Below are positions 15,583-23,666 of a stretch of 64,000 nucleotides of DNA, piece by piece. The position numbers and the translations under genes are program-made. Position 1 is the stretch's first letter, and every line of letters begins with the position of its first letter. The notes beneath the pieces were generated by a model. It was not told the DNA's origin. It worked only from the letters and a program-made list of their open reading frames with translations, and searched no databases. This DNA is from Streptomyces sp. CB02400 (GTDB lineage Bacteria; Actinomycetota; Actinomycetes; Streptomycetales; Streptomycetaceae). The DNA lies in the NCBI RefSeq assembly GCF_001905725.1, contig NZ_LIWB01000020.1:62001-126000 (forward strand), in the 5' to 3' direction.

Positions 15583-16359
15583 ATGGGACTTCTCGACGAC
15601 AGGATCGTCCTCGTCAACGGCGGCAGCCAGGGCGTCGGTGCGGCCGTCGCGCGGGCCGCGGTCCGCGAGGGGGCGGTCGTGGCCGTGAGCGGGCGGCGCC
15701 CGGAGCCGGGTGAGGCGCTGGTGGCCGAGCTGGCCGCCGCGGGCGGCAAGGCGATGTTCGTACGGGCCGACCTGGCGGACGCCGAGCAGGCCAGGGCCTG
15801 TGTCGCGCGGGTGGTGGAGGCGTACGGGCGGATCGACTGCCTGGTCAACTCCGCCGGCCTGACCTCGCGCGGGACACTGCTCGACACCACGCCCGAACTG
15901 TTCGACCAGCACATCGCGATCAACCTCAAGGCGCCGTTCTTCGCCATGCAGGCCGCCGTCGCCGACATGGTGCGGCGCGCGGCACCCGGCACAATCGTCA
16001 ACGTCATCACCTCCTCCGCGCACGGCGGGCAGCCCTTCCTCGCGCCGTACGTCGCCGCGAAGGCGGGGCTGACCGGCCTCACCCGGAACGCGGCGCACGC
16101 CCACCGCTGGGACCGGATCCGGATCAACGGCCTGAACATCGGCTGGACCGCCACCGAGGGCGAGGACGCCACCCAGCGCGCCTTCCACGGCGCCGGGGAC
16201 GACTGGCGCGAGCAGGCCGCCGCGCGGCTGCCGATGGGCAGGCTCGGCCAACCGGACGAGATCGCCGACTTCGTGGTCCTGCTGCTCTCCGACCGTTCCG
16301 GGGTGGTCACCGGCTCCGTGATCGACTGGGACCAGAACGTCCTCGGCGGCCTCGACTGA
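15583..16359 (+). CDS. Short-chain dehydrogenase/reductase (SDR)
   Basis: This 258-residue classical SDR has the cofactor motif 'LVNGGSQGVGAAVA' (TGxxxGxG variant with Asn-Gly), 'LVNSAG' near residue 85, the catalytic Ser in 'VITSSAHGG', and the Y-x-x-x-K pair in 'YVAAKAGL'. The C-terminus is the usual 'LPMGRLGQPDEIADFVV' followed by a short tail. It should oxidise or reduce a sugar, cyclitol or related alcohol with NAD(P). It starts 18 bp after the PhyH gene, behind GAAAGGA, and is followed by the IolG-like gene, so the three are one operon. Confidence 0.9.
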   Translation: MGLLDDRIVLVNGGSQGVGAAVARAAVREGAVVAVSGRRPEPGEALVAELAAAGGKAMFVRADLADAEQARACVARVVEAYGRIDCLVNSAGLTSRGTLLDTTPELFDQHIAINLKAPFFAMQAAVADMVRRAAPGTIVNVITSSAHGGQPFLAPYVAAKAGLTGLTRNAAHAHRWDRIRINGLNIGWTATEGEDATQRAFHGAGDDWREQAAARLPMGRLGQPDEIADFVVLLLSDRSGVVTGSVIDWDQNVLGGLD

Positions 16360-16411
16360 CCTCCCCGCACGCCCCGCTCGTACGAACCCGCAAGCAAGGA
16401 GCACCGCCCCC

Positions 16412-17416
16412 ATGCGCATCGGAATCCTCGGCCTCGGCCGCATCGGCGCCTTCCACGCCGAGACCCTCTCCGGGCTCGGCGCCGTCGAGTCCCTCGTCGT
16501 CTCCGACCCGTTCACGGACGCCGCGAAGGCCGCCGCCGAACGGTTCGACGCCGAGGTCGCGGACTCCCCCGAGGCCCTGCTCGCGGCCGGGGTGGACGGC
16601 GTGGTCGTCGCCGCCGCGACCGACGCCCACCCGGCGCTGATCCTCGCCTGTGTGGAGGCGGGCGTGCCCGTCTTCTGCGAGAAGCCGGTGGCCCGCACCA
16701 TGGCCGAGGGGGTGGAGGTGCTGAGGGCGGTCGAGGGCCGTGACGTGCCGGTCCAGATCGGCTTCAACCGCCGCTTCGACGCCGGCTTCGTCGCCGCGCG
16801 GGCCGCCGTACGCTCCGGGGAACTGGGCAAGCTGCACACCGTACGCTCGACCACGCTGGACCCGGCGCCGCCGCCGGCCGCGTACATCGCCGCGTCCGGG
16901 GGCATCTTCCGGGACTGCTCGGTGCACGACTTCGACATCATCCGCTGGGTGACCGGCCGCGAGGTGACCGAGGTGTACGCGGCCGGCGGCAACCGGGGCG
17001 CCGACTACATCAAGGAGGCGGGCGACGCCGACACGACCGGCGCGGTCCTCACGCTGGACGACGGCACCCTCGCGGTGGTCTCCAACAGCCGTCACAACGC
17101 CCGTGGTCACGACGTCCGTATGGAGCTCCACGGCTTCACGGACTCCGTGGCGGTGGGGCTGGAGGACAAGCTGCCGCTGCGGTCGGTGGAGCCGGGCGTG
17201 ACCTTCCCGGCGGGCACCCCGCACGACTTCTTCATGGACCGGTTCACGGCCGCCTACCGTGCCGAACTGGCCGTGTTCACCGAGGTCGTGGCCGGTACCC
17301 GCCCCTCGCCGTGCACGGTCGCGGACGCCCTGGAGGCGGGCTGGATCGCCGAGGCGTGCACACTGTCGCTGCACGAGCACCGTCCCGTCACCATCGAGGA
17401 GGTACGGCAGGCATGA
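16412..17416 (+). CDS. iolG: Inositol 2-dehydrogenase-like Gfo/Idh/MocA oxidoreductase
   Basis: This 334-residue protein fits the length and motifs of IolG: 'MRIGILGLGRIGAFHAETL' Rossmann start, 'VPVFCEKPVARTMAEG' with the catalytic Lys, 'QIGFNRRFDAGF' and 'DCSVHDFDIIRWVTGREV', where the Asp and His act in hydride transfer. It should oxidise myo-inositol or another inositol to the inosose with NAD+. It is the last gene of the PhyH-SDR operon and converges with a second Gfo/Idh gene. AAGGAG precedes the ATG. A 15-bp copy of its start region occurs just after its stop, at about 17436. Confidence 0.85.
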   Translation: MRIGILGLGRIGAFHAETLSGLGAVESLVVSDPFTDAAKAAAERFDAEVADSPEALLAAGVDGVVVAAATDAHPALILACVEAGVPVFCEKPVARTMAEGVEVLRAVEGRDVPVQIGFNRRFDAGFVAARAAVRSGELGKLHTVRSTTLDPAPPPAAYIAASGGIFRDCSVHDFDIIRWVTGREVTEVYAAGGNRGADYIKEAGDADTTGAVLTLDDGTLAVVSNSRHNARGHDVRMELHGFTDSVAVGLEDKLPLRSVEPGVTFPAGTPHDFFMDRFTAAYRAELAVFTEVVAGTRPSPCTVADALEAGWIAEACTLSLHEHRPVTIEEVRQA

Positions 17417-17489
17417 GCGGGTCCGGCCGGGACTCCTGCGCATCGGAATCCCCGGAGCCGTACGGGCAGGTGAGCGGGCGGGCCTGCGG

Positions 17490-18509
17490 TCACCGGTACA
17501 GCGCGGGCTTCTCCACCAGGTCGACCTCCACCCGGACGCCGCTCTCCAGCGCCCGTACCCCCGCCTCGCACACGGCTGCCGCGGCGTAGCCGTCCCATGT
17601 GCTGGGGCCGGTGATCCCGCCGCGCCGCGTGGTGTCGACCCAGGTCTGGATCTCGTCGTCGTAGGCCTGGGCGAAGCGTTCGGTCCAGTCCTGGGTGATG
17701 GTGCCGCCCCAGCGGCCTGCCGTGCTGGTGACCAGGGCGTGGCCGTCGCCGATGCGGGCGGTGCCGCGTTCGCAGACCACCTCGGCCTGCACCTGGTAGC
17801 CGAAGCCGCAGTTGACGAAGATCTCGACGTCGGAGAGCGCGCCGCCGTCGGTCTCCAGGACGACGAACTGCGGGTCGGTCAGTCCCTCGGGGGCACCGGC
17901 CGACGGGGTGGGGCGCAGGACCGTGACGGCGGTGATCTCGTGGCCGAGGAGCCAGCGGGTGGCGTCCACCTCGTGGGCCACGGAGTCGGTGATGAGCATC
18001 GCACTGGTGAAGAAGGGCGGGCTGGCCACGTTGCGGTGCCGGTTGTGCAGCATCAGCGGGCGGCCCAGCCGCCCGGTCTCCAGCAGGGCTTTCAGGCGCG
18101 CGTACTCGGTGTCGTAGCGGCGCATGAAGCCGACCTGGACCCTGCGGTGGCCGAGGGCCTGTTCGGCCTCCATGACACGCAGGGCGGAGGCCGCGTCGGG
18201 GGTGAGCGGCTTCTCGCACAGGACGGGCAGATCGTGCTCGAACGCGGTGAGCAGGGCGGCCTCGTGGGCCGGCCCGGAGGAGGCGATGAGCACGGCGTCG
18301 ACGTCGGCCGCCGCCATCGCGGCGGCCGGGTCGGTGTGGGCGGTGCAGCCGTCGACGCCCGCGGCGACGGCCTTGGCCCGTTCGGCGTCGATGTCCACGA
18401 CGGCGGTGACCCGCGCGCCGCTGACGACCCGGTCGATACGGCGTACGTGGTCCGCGCCCATCCGGCCGGTGCCGATGACGGCGATGCGCAGTGGCTCGCG
18501 CCGGTTCAT
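17490..18509 (-). CDS. Gfo/Idh/MocA oxidoreductase (second inositol dehydrogenase-like)
   Basis: This 339-residue protein begins 'LRIAVIGTGRMGADHV' and has 'DLPVLCEKPLTPDAASAL', 'QVGFMRRYDTEYARL' and 'DSVAHEVDATRWLLGHEI', the same framework as the IolG-like protein but clearly diverged. It is the last gene of the minus-strand ABC importer operon, 28 bp after the IolE-like gene, so it likely handles the sugar or cyclitol brought in by that importer. Candidates are scyllo- or myo-inositol dehydrogenase. It converges with the gene ending at 17416. Confidence 0.86.
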   Translation of the reverse strand: MNRREPLRIAVIGTGRMGADHVRRIDRVVSGARVTAVVDIDAERAKAVAAGVDGCTAHTDPAAAMAAADVDAVLIASSGPAHEAALLTAFEHDLPVLCEKPLTPDAASALRVMEAEQALGHRRVQVGFMRRYDTEYARLKALLETGRLGRPLMLHNRHRNVASPPFFTSAMLITDSVAHEVDATRWLLGHEITAVTVLRPTPSAGAPEGLTDPQFVVLETDGGALSDVEIFVNCGFGYQVQAEVVCERGTARIGDGHALVTSTAGRWGGTITQDWTERFAQAYDDEIQTWVDTTRRGGITGPSTWDGYAAAAVCEAGVRALESGVRVEVDLVEKPALYR

Positions 18510-18537
18510 GTCTCTCGCCTCCCCTTCGTCGGGTTCG

Positions 18538-19440
18538 TCAGGCGCCGCAGGAGCGGAGGAACTTGCGGGTCCGTACGGCGATGGGGAGCGGCTTGTCCGG
18601 CTCGCAGGGGTACATGTCCTGCTCGACGATCGCGAACAGGTCCACGCCCAGTTTCTGCGCGGCCGTGAGGACCGGTCCCAGCTCGGGGACGCCGGCGGGC
18701 GGCTCGCACATCACCCCGCGCTGCACGGCCGGCCCGAACGGGACCTCGTTCTTGACGACGTCGGCGAGGATCTCCGGATCGACCTGCTTGAGGTGGAGGT
18801 AGCCGATGCGTTCGCCGTAGGTCTCGATCAGCTTGACGCTGTCGCCGCCGCAGTAGGCGTAGTGGCCGGTGTCCAGGCAGAGGTTGACCAGGCCGGAGTC
18901 GGTCGAGTCGAGGAAGCGCTCGACGTGCTCCTCGGTGTCGATGTGGGTGTCGGCGTGCGGGTGGACGACGATGTCCAGGCCGTAGGTGTCCCGCACCTCG
19001 CGGCCGAGGCGTTCCATGCCCTTGGTGAGGTGGCCCCACTGCTCGGTGGTGAGCTCCGGGGCTTCGAGGATCTCGGCGGTCTTGTCGTCGCGCCAGAAGG
19101 ACGGGATGACGACGAGGTGCTTGGCGCCCATGTCCCGGGTGAGCGCGGCGACCCGGCCGACCTGTTCCCAGGTGGTGTCCCATTCGGACGGGCCGCGGTG
19201 CAGTCCGCAGAAGATGGTGCCGGCGGAGACCTTGAGACCGCGCTTCTTCACCTCGTCGCCGAGGCGGGCCGGGTCGGTGGGGAGGTAGCCGTAGGGGCCG
19301 AGTTCGATCCAGGAGTAGCCGGCCTCGGCGACCTCGTCGAGGAAGCGCTGCCAGGGCACCTGCTGCGGGTCGTCGGGGAACCAGACGCCCCAGGAGTCGG
19401 GGGCGGAGCCGACCCGGATGCGGTCGAGCGCGACTGCCAT
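18538..19440 (-). CDS. IolE-like sugar isomerase/dehydratase (TIM barrel)
   Basis: This 300-residue protein is a xylose-isomerase-like TIM barrel. It starts near 'RVGSAPDSWGVWFPDDP', the form typical of actinobacterial inosose dehydratase (IolE), and has metal-ligand regions 'VHPHADTHIDTEEHVERFL' and 'VNLCLDTGHYAYCGGD', followed by 'YLHLKQVD' and 'FAIVEQDMYPC'. IolE dehydrates 2-keto-myo-inositol to the diketone used by IolD. No other dehydratase candidate is in the island, so this is the likely IolE. It lies 1 bp after the ABC ATPase gene and is co-transcribed with it. Confidence 0.82.
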   Translation of the reverse strand: MAVALDRIRVGSAPDSWGVWFPDDPQQVPWQRFLDEVAEAGYSWIELGPYGYLPTDPARLGDEVKKRGLKVSAGTIFCGLHRGPSEWDTTWEQVGRVAALTRDMGAKHLVVIPSFWRDDKTAEILEAPELTTEQWGHLTKGMERLGREVRDTYGLDIVVHPHADTHIDTEEHVERFLDSTDSGLVNLCLDTGHYAYCGGDSVKLIETYGERIGYLHLKQVDPEILADVVKNEVPFGPAVQRGVMCEPPAGVPELGPVLTAAQKLGVDLFAIVEQDMYPCEPDKPLPIAVRTRKFLRSCGA

Positions 19441-19441
19441 G

Positions 19442-20353
19442 TCAGGACTTTCCTTCCGGAGTTGCGGCTGCGGGAGTCTGGAGGTCGCCCTCCTCGGGGA
19501 GTTCCTCGGTGTCGACGCCGCCGACCTGTGCCAGCTCGTGCTTGAGCGCGGCCAGTTCGGCGCCGCCGGCCATGTGGTTGGTCAGCTCCTCGAGGCCGAC
19601 CTCGCTGCGGGGGGCGGACAGTTCCATGGTGCCCAGGCGCAGCACGCTGAAGTGGTCGCCGACCATGTAGGCGTGGTGCGGGTTGTGGGTGATGAAGATG
19701 ACGCCGAGGCCGCGGTCGCGGGCCATCGCGATGTACTTCAGGACCACGCCGGACTGTTTGACGCCGAGGGCGGCGGTCGGCTCGTCGAGGATGAGGACGC
19801 GGGCGCCGAAGTAGACGGCGCGGGCGATGGCGACGCACTGGCGCTGGCCGCCGGAGAGGGTGCCGATGGGCTGCTCCAGGTCGTCCAGGACGATGCCCAT
19901 GTTGCGCAGTTCCTCGTCGGCCGTCTTCTTCATCCGGTCTATGTCGAGGCGGCGGACCGGCCAGGGGCCCTTGGTCATCTCGGAGCCGAGGAAGAAGTTC
20001 CGCCACACCGGCATCAGCGGGACGACCGCGAGGTCCTGGTAGACGGTGGCGATGCCCTTGTCGAGGGCCTCGCGCGGGGTGGAGAAGCGCACCGGCTCGC
20101 CGTCGACGAGGAATTCGCCCTCGGTGTGCTGGTGCAGCCCCGAGATGATCTTGATGAGGGTGGACTTGCCGGCGCCGTTGTCGCCGAGGACACAGGTCAC
20201 CTTGGAGGGGTGGACGGTGAGGTCGACACCGTGCAGGGCGCGGATGTTGCCGTAGGACTTGCCGGCGGCGCGGAGTTCGACCAGGGGGCGGTCGCCGTCG
20301 GGCGTGGTGTCCTCGCGGACGGAGCCGTGGGTGCCGGGGGTCTTGTCGGTCAT
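19442..20353 (-). CDS. Sugar/inositol ABC transporter, ATP-binding protein
   Basis: This 303-residue protein carries one complete nucleotide-binding domain: Walker A 'GDNGAGKSTLIK' near residue 55, signature 'IGTLSGGQRQCVAIARAV' near residue 150, Walker B 'RVLILDEPTAALG', and 'VIFITHNPHHAYM' with the switch His. RbsA-type ATPases usually have two such domains in about 500 residues; this belongs to the single-domain form found with inositol-type importers. The ATG at 20353 follows GGAGGTGA. The open frame extends upstream over the permease gene and is not used. It pairs with the permease and binding protein that precede it. Confidence 0.9.
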   Translation of the reverse strand: MTDKTPGTHGSVREDTTPDGDRPLVELRAAGKSYGNIRALHGVDLTVHPSKVTCVLGDNGAGKSTLIKIISGLHQHTEGEFLVDGEPVRFSTPREALDKGIATVYQDLAVVPLMPVWRNFFLGSEMTKGPWPVRRLDIDRMKKTADEELRNMGIVLDDLEQPIGTLSGGQRQCVAIARAVYFGARVLILDEPTAALGVKQSGVVLKYIAMARDRGLGVIFITHNPHHAYMVGDHFSVLRLGTMELSAPRSEVGLEELTNHMAGGAELAALKHELAQVGGVDTEELPEEGDLQTPAAATPEGKS

Positions 20354-20358
20354 TGCGG

Positions 20359-21438
20359 TCACCTCCGGGTCGCCTGGCGCTGGACCCACAGATTGATGAG
20401 GACGGCGCCGAGCAGCATCACGCCGAGGAAGGCCTTGAACCAGTCGGGGTTCCAGCCTGCGTAGACGATGCCCTGCTGCACCATGCCGAACATGAAGGCG
20501 CCGAAGACCGGGCCGATCGCGCTGCCGGCGCCGCCGGTCAGCAGACAGCCGCCGATGACGGCCGCGGCGATGTAGATGAGCTCCTGGCCCACGCCCTCGC
20601 CGGACTGCACGGTGTTGAAGGAGAACAGGTTGTGCATGCCGACGAACCAGGCGCCGAAGCCGACCAGCATGAACAGGGAGATCTTGGTGAAGGTGACGGG
20701 GACGCCGACCGCGCGGGCGCTTTCCTTGTTGCCGCCGACGGCGAAGACCCAGTTGCCGTACTTGGTGCGCAGCAGCACCCAGGTGGCGAGGGCGGCGAAG
20801 ACGAGCCACCACACCACGGTGATCTTCACCTGGACGCCTGCGACGTCGAAGCTGGAGGCGAAGAGGGCCTTGGCCTGGTCGAAGCCGTCCATGTCGCTGA
20901 TGTTGTCGGTGGCGACGTTGCCGGTGACCAGCTTGGTCACCGCCAGGTTCACGCCCTGGAGGATAAGGAAGGTGCCGAGGGTGACCAGGAAGCTGGGCAG
21001 TCCGGTCTTGACCAGCATCCAGCCGTTGAACGCGCCGATGCCCAGGGAGACCACCAGGGCGACGACCACGCCCATCCACACGTTCAGGGTGAGCTGGTAG
21101 CTGAGCATGCTCGCGGTCAGTGCCGAGGTCACGACGGCGACACCGGCCGAGAGGTCGAACTCGCCGCCGATCATCAGCAGGGCCACGGGCAGCGCCATGA
21201 TCCCGATGACCGACGACTGGTACAGGATGTTCGCCATGGAGCCGCCGTCCCGCACCGGCGGAGCGGCGAACAGGAAGAACACCATGACGGCCACGGCGCC
21301 GAGGAACACACCGACCTCGGGACGGGCGAGTAGCCGCAGCGCGAGCGGGCGCCGCACGGTGCGGCCGTCGCTCTGTTTCGGGCCGGGGGCCGGCGGTGGA
21401 CTCACCGCCGGCTCAGCCTGTTGGGCCATGCTCATCAC
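20359..21438 (-). CDS. Sugar/inositol ABC transporter permease (RbsC-like)
   Basis: This 359-residue protein has about ten hydrophobic segments and the branched-chain/ribose permease motifs 'MIGGEFDLSAGVAVVTSAL' and 'VGGNKESARAVGVPV', the latter being the contact loop with the ATPase. 'IGGCLLTGGAGSAIGPVFGA' near the C-terminus is also typical of RbsC relatives. The first 40 residues are Pro-rich and cytoplasmic. The start overlaps the stop of the binding-protein gene by 4 bp. An ATG at 21429 would also give a good protein. Confidence 0.9.
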   Translation of the reverse strand: MMSMAQQAEPAVSPPPAPGPKQSDGRTVRRPLALRLLARPEVGVFLGAVAVMVFFLFAAPPVRDGGSMANILYQSSVIGIMALPVALLMIGGEFDLSAGVAVVTSALTASMLSYQLTLNVWMGVVVALVVSLGIGAFNGWMLVKTGLPSFLVTLGTFLILQGVNLAVTKLVTGNVATDNISDMDGFDQAKALFASSFDVAGVQVKITVVWWLVFAALATWVLLRTKYGNWVFAVGGNKESARAVGVPVTFTKISLFMLVGFGAWFVGMHNLFSFNTVQSGEGVGQELIYIAAAVIGGCLLTGGAGSAIGPVFGAFMFGMVQQGIVYAGWNPDWFKAFLGVMLLGAVLINLWVQRQATRR

Positions 21439-22451
21439 CGAGTGCCCTTCGCGGCGTACTCGGAGACCGCGTCGACGTTGGACTTGTCGACGAACGCCGG
21501 GCCGGTCAGCACCGGCTGCTCACCGCCGCCGCTGTAGTTGCCGTTGTTCTCGTAGAGCCACAGGCCGTCGACGGCGAGGTAGCCCTGCAGGTAGGGCTGC
21601 TGGTCCACGGCGAACTCGATGTCGCCGGCCTCGATCGCCTTGGTCAGCTCCTTGTTGAGGTCGAAGGTGGCGACCTTCGCCTCGCTGCCCGCGTCGCCCA
21701 CCGACTGCACCGCGGTCGGCGCGAAGGGCGCGCCGAGGGTGACGACGTAGTCGATGGAGGAGTCCTGCTTCAGCTTCGCGGTGATCGTCGACTTCACCGA
21801 CGGCATGTCGGTGCCGTTGACGTTGAGGATCTGGGTCTCGCCCTCGAAGGTCTTCTTCACCCCGTCGCACCGCTGGGTCAGGCCGACGTTGCCCTGCTCG
21901 TGGATGACGCAGACGGCGTTCTTCGCGCCGACCTCGTTCAGCTTCTTGCCGAACGCCTCGCCCGCCACCGACTCGTCCTGGCCGAAGAACTCCAGCAGGC
22001 CGAGTTCCTTCCAGTCGCTCAGCCCGGAGTTGAGGCCGACGACGGGGATGCCGGCCGCGTTCGCCTTGGCTATGACGGCCTTGAGGGCGTCCGGCTTGGC
22101 GAGGGTGACCGCGATTCCGTCGACCTTCTGGTCGATCGCGTTCTGCACCAGGGTGGCCTGGGTGCCGGCGTTCGGGTCGTTGCTGTAGATGAGGTCGACG
22201 TTGTCCTTGGCGGCCGCGGCCTCGGCGCCCTTGCGGACGATGTCCCAGAAGGTGTCACCGGGCGCCTGGTGGGTGACCAGGGCGACCTTCATGCGGGGCG
22301 TCGACGCCTTGCCCGCGGAGGCGTCGGCTCCGCCCTCCTCGGACTTCTTGCCTCCGGAACCGCTGGAGCAGCCGGCGAGGGTCAGGGCGGCTGCCGCCGC
22401 GACCGCGACGAACGCGATTCTGCGGGAGCGGGTGTGAGAAGAGCGGTCCAT
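21435..22451 (-). CDS. Sugar/inositol ABC transporter substrate-binding lipoprotein
   Basis: This 338-residue protein has an Arg-rich signal peptide and lipobox 'LTLAGC' (Cys near 29), then a Ser/Gly-rich linker, so it should be a membrane-anchored lipoprotein. The body is a type-1 periplasmic binding domain: 'MKVALVTHQAPGDTFWDIV', 'DLIYSNDPNAGTQATLVQNA', 'IDQKVDGIAVTLAKPDAL'. It is the first gene of a five-gene operon (binding protein, permease, ATPase, IolE-like, Gfo/Idh). A good promoter lies upstream at 22568-22596. The ligand is probably an inositol, by context with IolB/IolD. Confidence 0.9.
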   Translation of the reverse strand: MDRSSHTRSRRIAFVAVAAAAALTLAGCSSGSGGKKSEEGGADASAGKASTPRMKVALVTHQAPGDTFWDIVRKGAEAAAAKDNVDLIYSNDPNAGTQATLVQNAIDQKVDGIAVTLAKPDALKAVIAKANAAGIPVVGLNSGLSDWKELGLLEFFGQDESVAGEAFGKKLNEVGAKNAVCVIHEQGNVGLTQRCDGVKKTFEGETQILNVNGTDMPSVKSTITAKLKQDSSIDYVVTLGAPFAPTAVQSVGDAGSEAKVATFDLNKELTKAIEAGDIEFAVDQQPYLQGYLAVDGLWLYENNGNYSGGGEQPVLTGPAFVDKSNVDAVSEYAAKGTR

Positions 22452-22567
22452 CTGTCCTGCACCTCACTGTGCTACGCGGGGAAAGGGCGGGAGTCCGAGG
22501 ATCCGGTGCCCGGAGCCTCGGGAGTCCGGGGGTGTGCCGTGGGACACGGCTGTTGTGCTGGGACGCG

Positions 22568-22677
22568 ATCCAATCCCCAGAAACGCCCGCTGTCAATACT
22601 TTGTTAAGACATCATTTCACGTACTAGTCCGAATGTAAGTACAAACTATTGACATCGATGCCCTCCGAGACCTACAC
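22568..22677. promoter_or_regulatory. Divergent promoters and inverted operators of the inositol operons
   Basis: For the minus-strand ABC operon TTGACA (22591-22596) and TTGGAT (22568-22573) are 17 bp apart. For the plus strand TTGACA lies at 22649-22654, with TACACC at about 22673. Both -35 regions sit in inverted copies of one 14-mer, TGTCAATA-C/G-TTTGT (22591-22604 forward, 22641-22654 reversed). A single regulator bound at both could control both operons; the GntR gene at 27365 is the best candidate. The rest of 22452-22768 shows no gene. Confidence 0.65.
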
Positions 22678-23097
22678 CTGTGAGGCGGCAGGTCCCTGGA
22701 ATCCACGCCCCCACCGTGGCAGGGCGCCCCGGGACCCGCATCCCCAGCAGTTCGAGGAGCGTCGCTCAATGGCCGGCTCACCACAGTATTTCGACTTGAT
22801 CACCACGAGTCGCATCGGGGTCGATCTTTATCCACTGGAGACCGGCGTTCCGCCGGCGCGGGTGGAGACGTTCGGGAAATTCCTGGGCGGATCGGCCGCG
22901 AATGTCACGGTGGCGGCCGCGCGAATGGGCCGTTCCGCGGCGGTGATCACCCGCACCGGTGACGACCCTTTTCGGCACGTTTCCGCGCGAGGCGCTGAAG
23001 GAGTCCGGCGTGGACGGCCGCTGGGTCACCCCGGTCGCCGCGTGTCCCACCCCCCTCACCGCGCTCGAGGCCCGCGCCGCATCGTCCTACGCGGCTG

Positions 23098-23210
23098 CGG
23101 GCAGTCGTGCCTCCCCCAGTGCCTCAAGGGCCTGGGAGGTGCCCCCAGGGCGATGGGGATCCCCCCGCTCGTGCGGAGCCGAGAGTGGGGGAGGGTGGGC
23201 GCAGCGGCAC
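23098..23210. repeat. Repeat-like insert inside iolC
   Basis: This stretch has no match to kinase sequence in any frame and contains inverted pieces such as ggggatcccc, ctcg-tgcggag-ccgag and cctccccca paired with tgggagg. It resembles a small palindromic element dispersed in Streptomyces genomes, as I remember it. The exact ends are not certain. Confidence 0.45.
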
Positions 23211-23380
23211 CCGGCAAGCGCCGGAACAGCTCCGGAACCACCGTCTCCGACCTGGACTGGCGGAACCCGGACCGGGCCCGCCCGTACTACCGCGAGGCGC
23301 TGCTGGAAGCCGGGGTGGAGCCGGCCGTGGTCAAGCAGGGTCCCAGGGGCGTGCTCGCCGCGCACCGCGACGGCACCCGG

Positions 23381-23422
23381 GCCGAGGCGTTCCCCGTGCC
23401 GGCCGAGGCGTTCCCCGTGCCG
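23381..23422. repeat. 21-bp perfect tandem duplication in iolC
   Basis: Two identical 21-base units (23381-23401 and 23402-23422) encode A-E-A-F-P-V-P twice. The frame is kept, but the duplication is not expected in IolC. Confidence 0.85.
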
Positions 23423-23666
23423 GTCGAGGCGGTCAACGGCCTCGGCGCGGGCGACGCCTTCGGCGGCTCGCTCTGCCACGGTCCGCTCGCCGGCCGGGAC
23501 CCGGAGCGGACCATGCGCCACGCCGACGCCGCCGGTGCCCTCGTCGCCTCGCGCCTCGCCTGTTCGTTCGCCATGCCGACCGAGCCGGAGGTCGCGGACC
23601 TCCTCGCGCGGGCCGCCTCGCCGGGCGCGGCGGGCCTGCCGAGCCAGTCCTGAACGGAGCCCTTCC

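Larger units (their letters stand above)
22769..23653 (+). pseudogene. iolC: Broken 5-dehydro-2-deoxygluconokinase gene
   Basis: The start is normal: GAGGAG, ATG at 22769, then 'FDLITTSRIGVDLYPL' and 'FLGGSAANVTVAAARMGR', as in PfkB-family IolC. At about 22970 the sequence ccctttt has one base too many and the frame is lost; the next frame continues with 'REALKESGVDGRWVTPV'. A repeat-like insert fills about 23098-23210. The original frame resumes with 'DLDWRNPDRARPYYREAL', 'AVVKQGPRGVLA' and the catalytic 'VNGLGAGDAFGGSL'. The stretch between 'YYREAL' and 'VVKQGP' is shorter than normal, and a perfect 21-bp tandem duplication is present. IolC phosphorylates 5-dehydro-2-deoxygluconate; this copy cannot make a working kinase. 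Confidence 0.85.

Noticed and set aside
14392..16992. An 866-codon open frame on the minus strand
   Set aside because: It is antisense to PhyH, SDR and IolG-like genes, has no domain sequence and the composition of a GC shadow.
17436..17450. 15-bp copy of the iolG start region after its stop
   Set aside because: tgcgcatcggaatcc is repeated, but the match is short and nothing else aligns, so a duplication cannot be supported.
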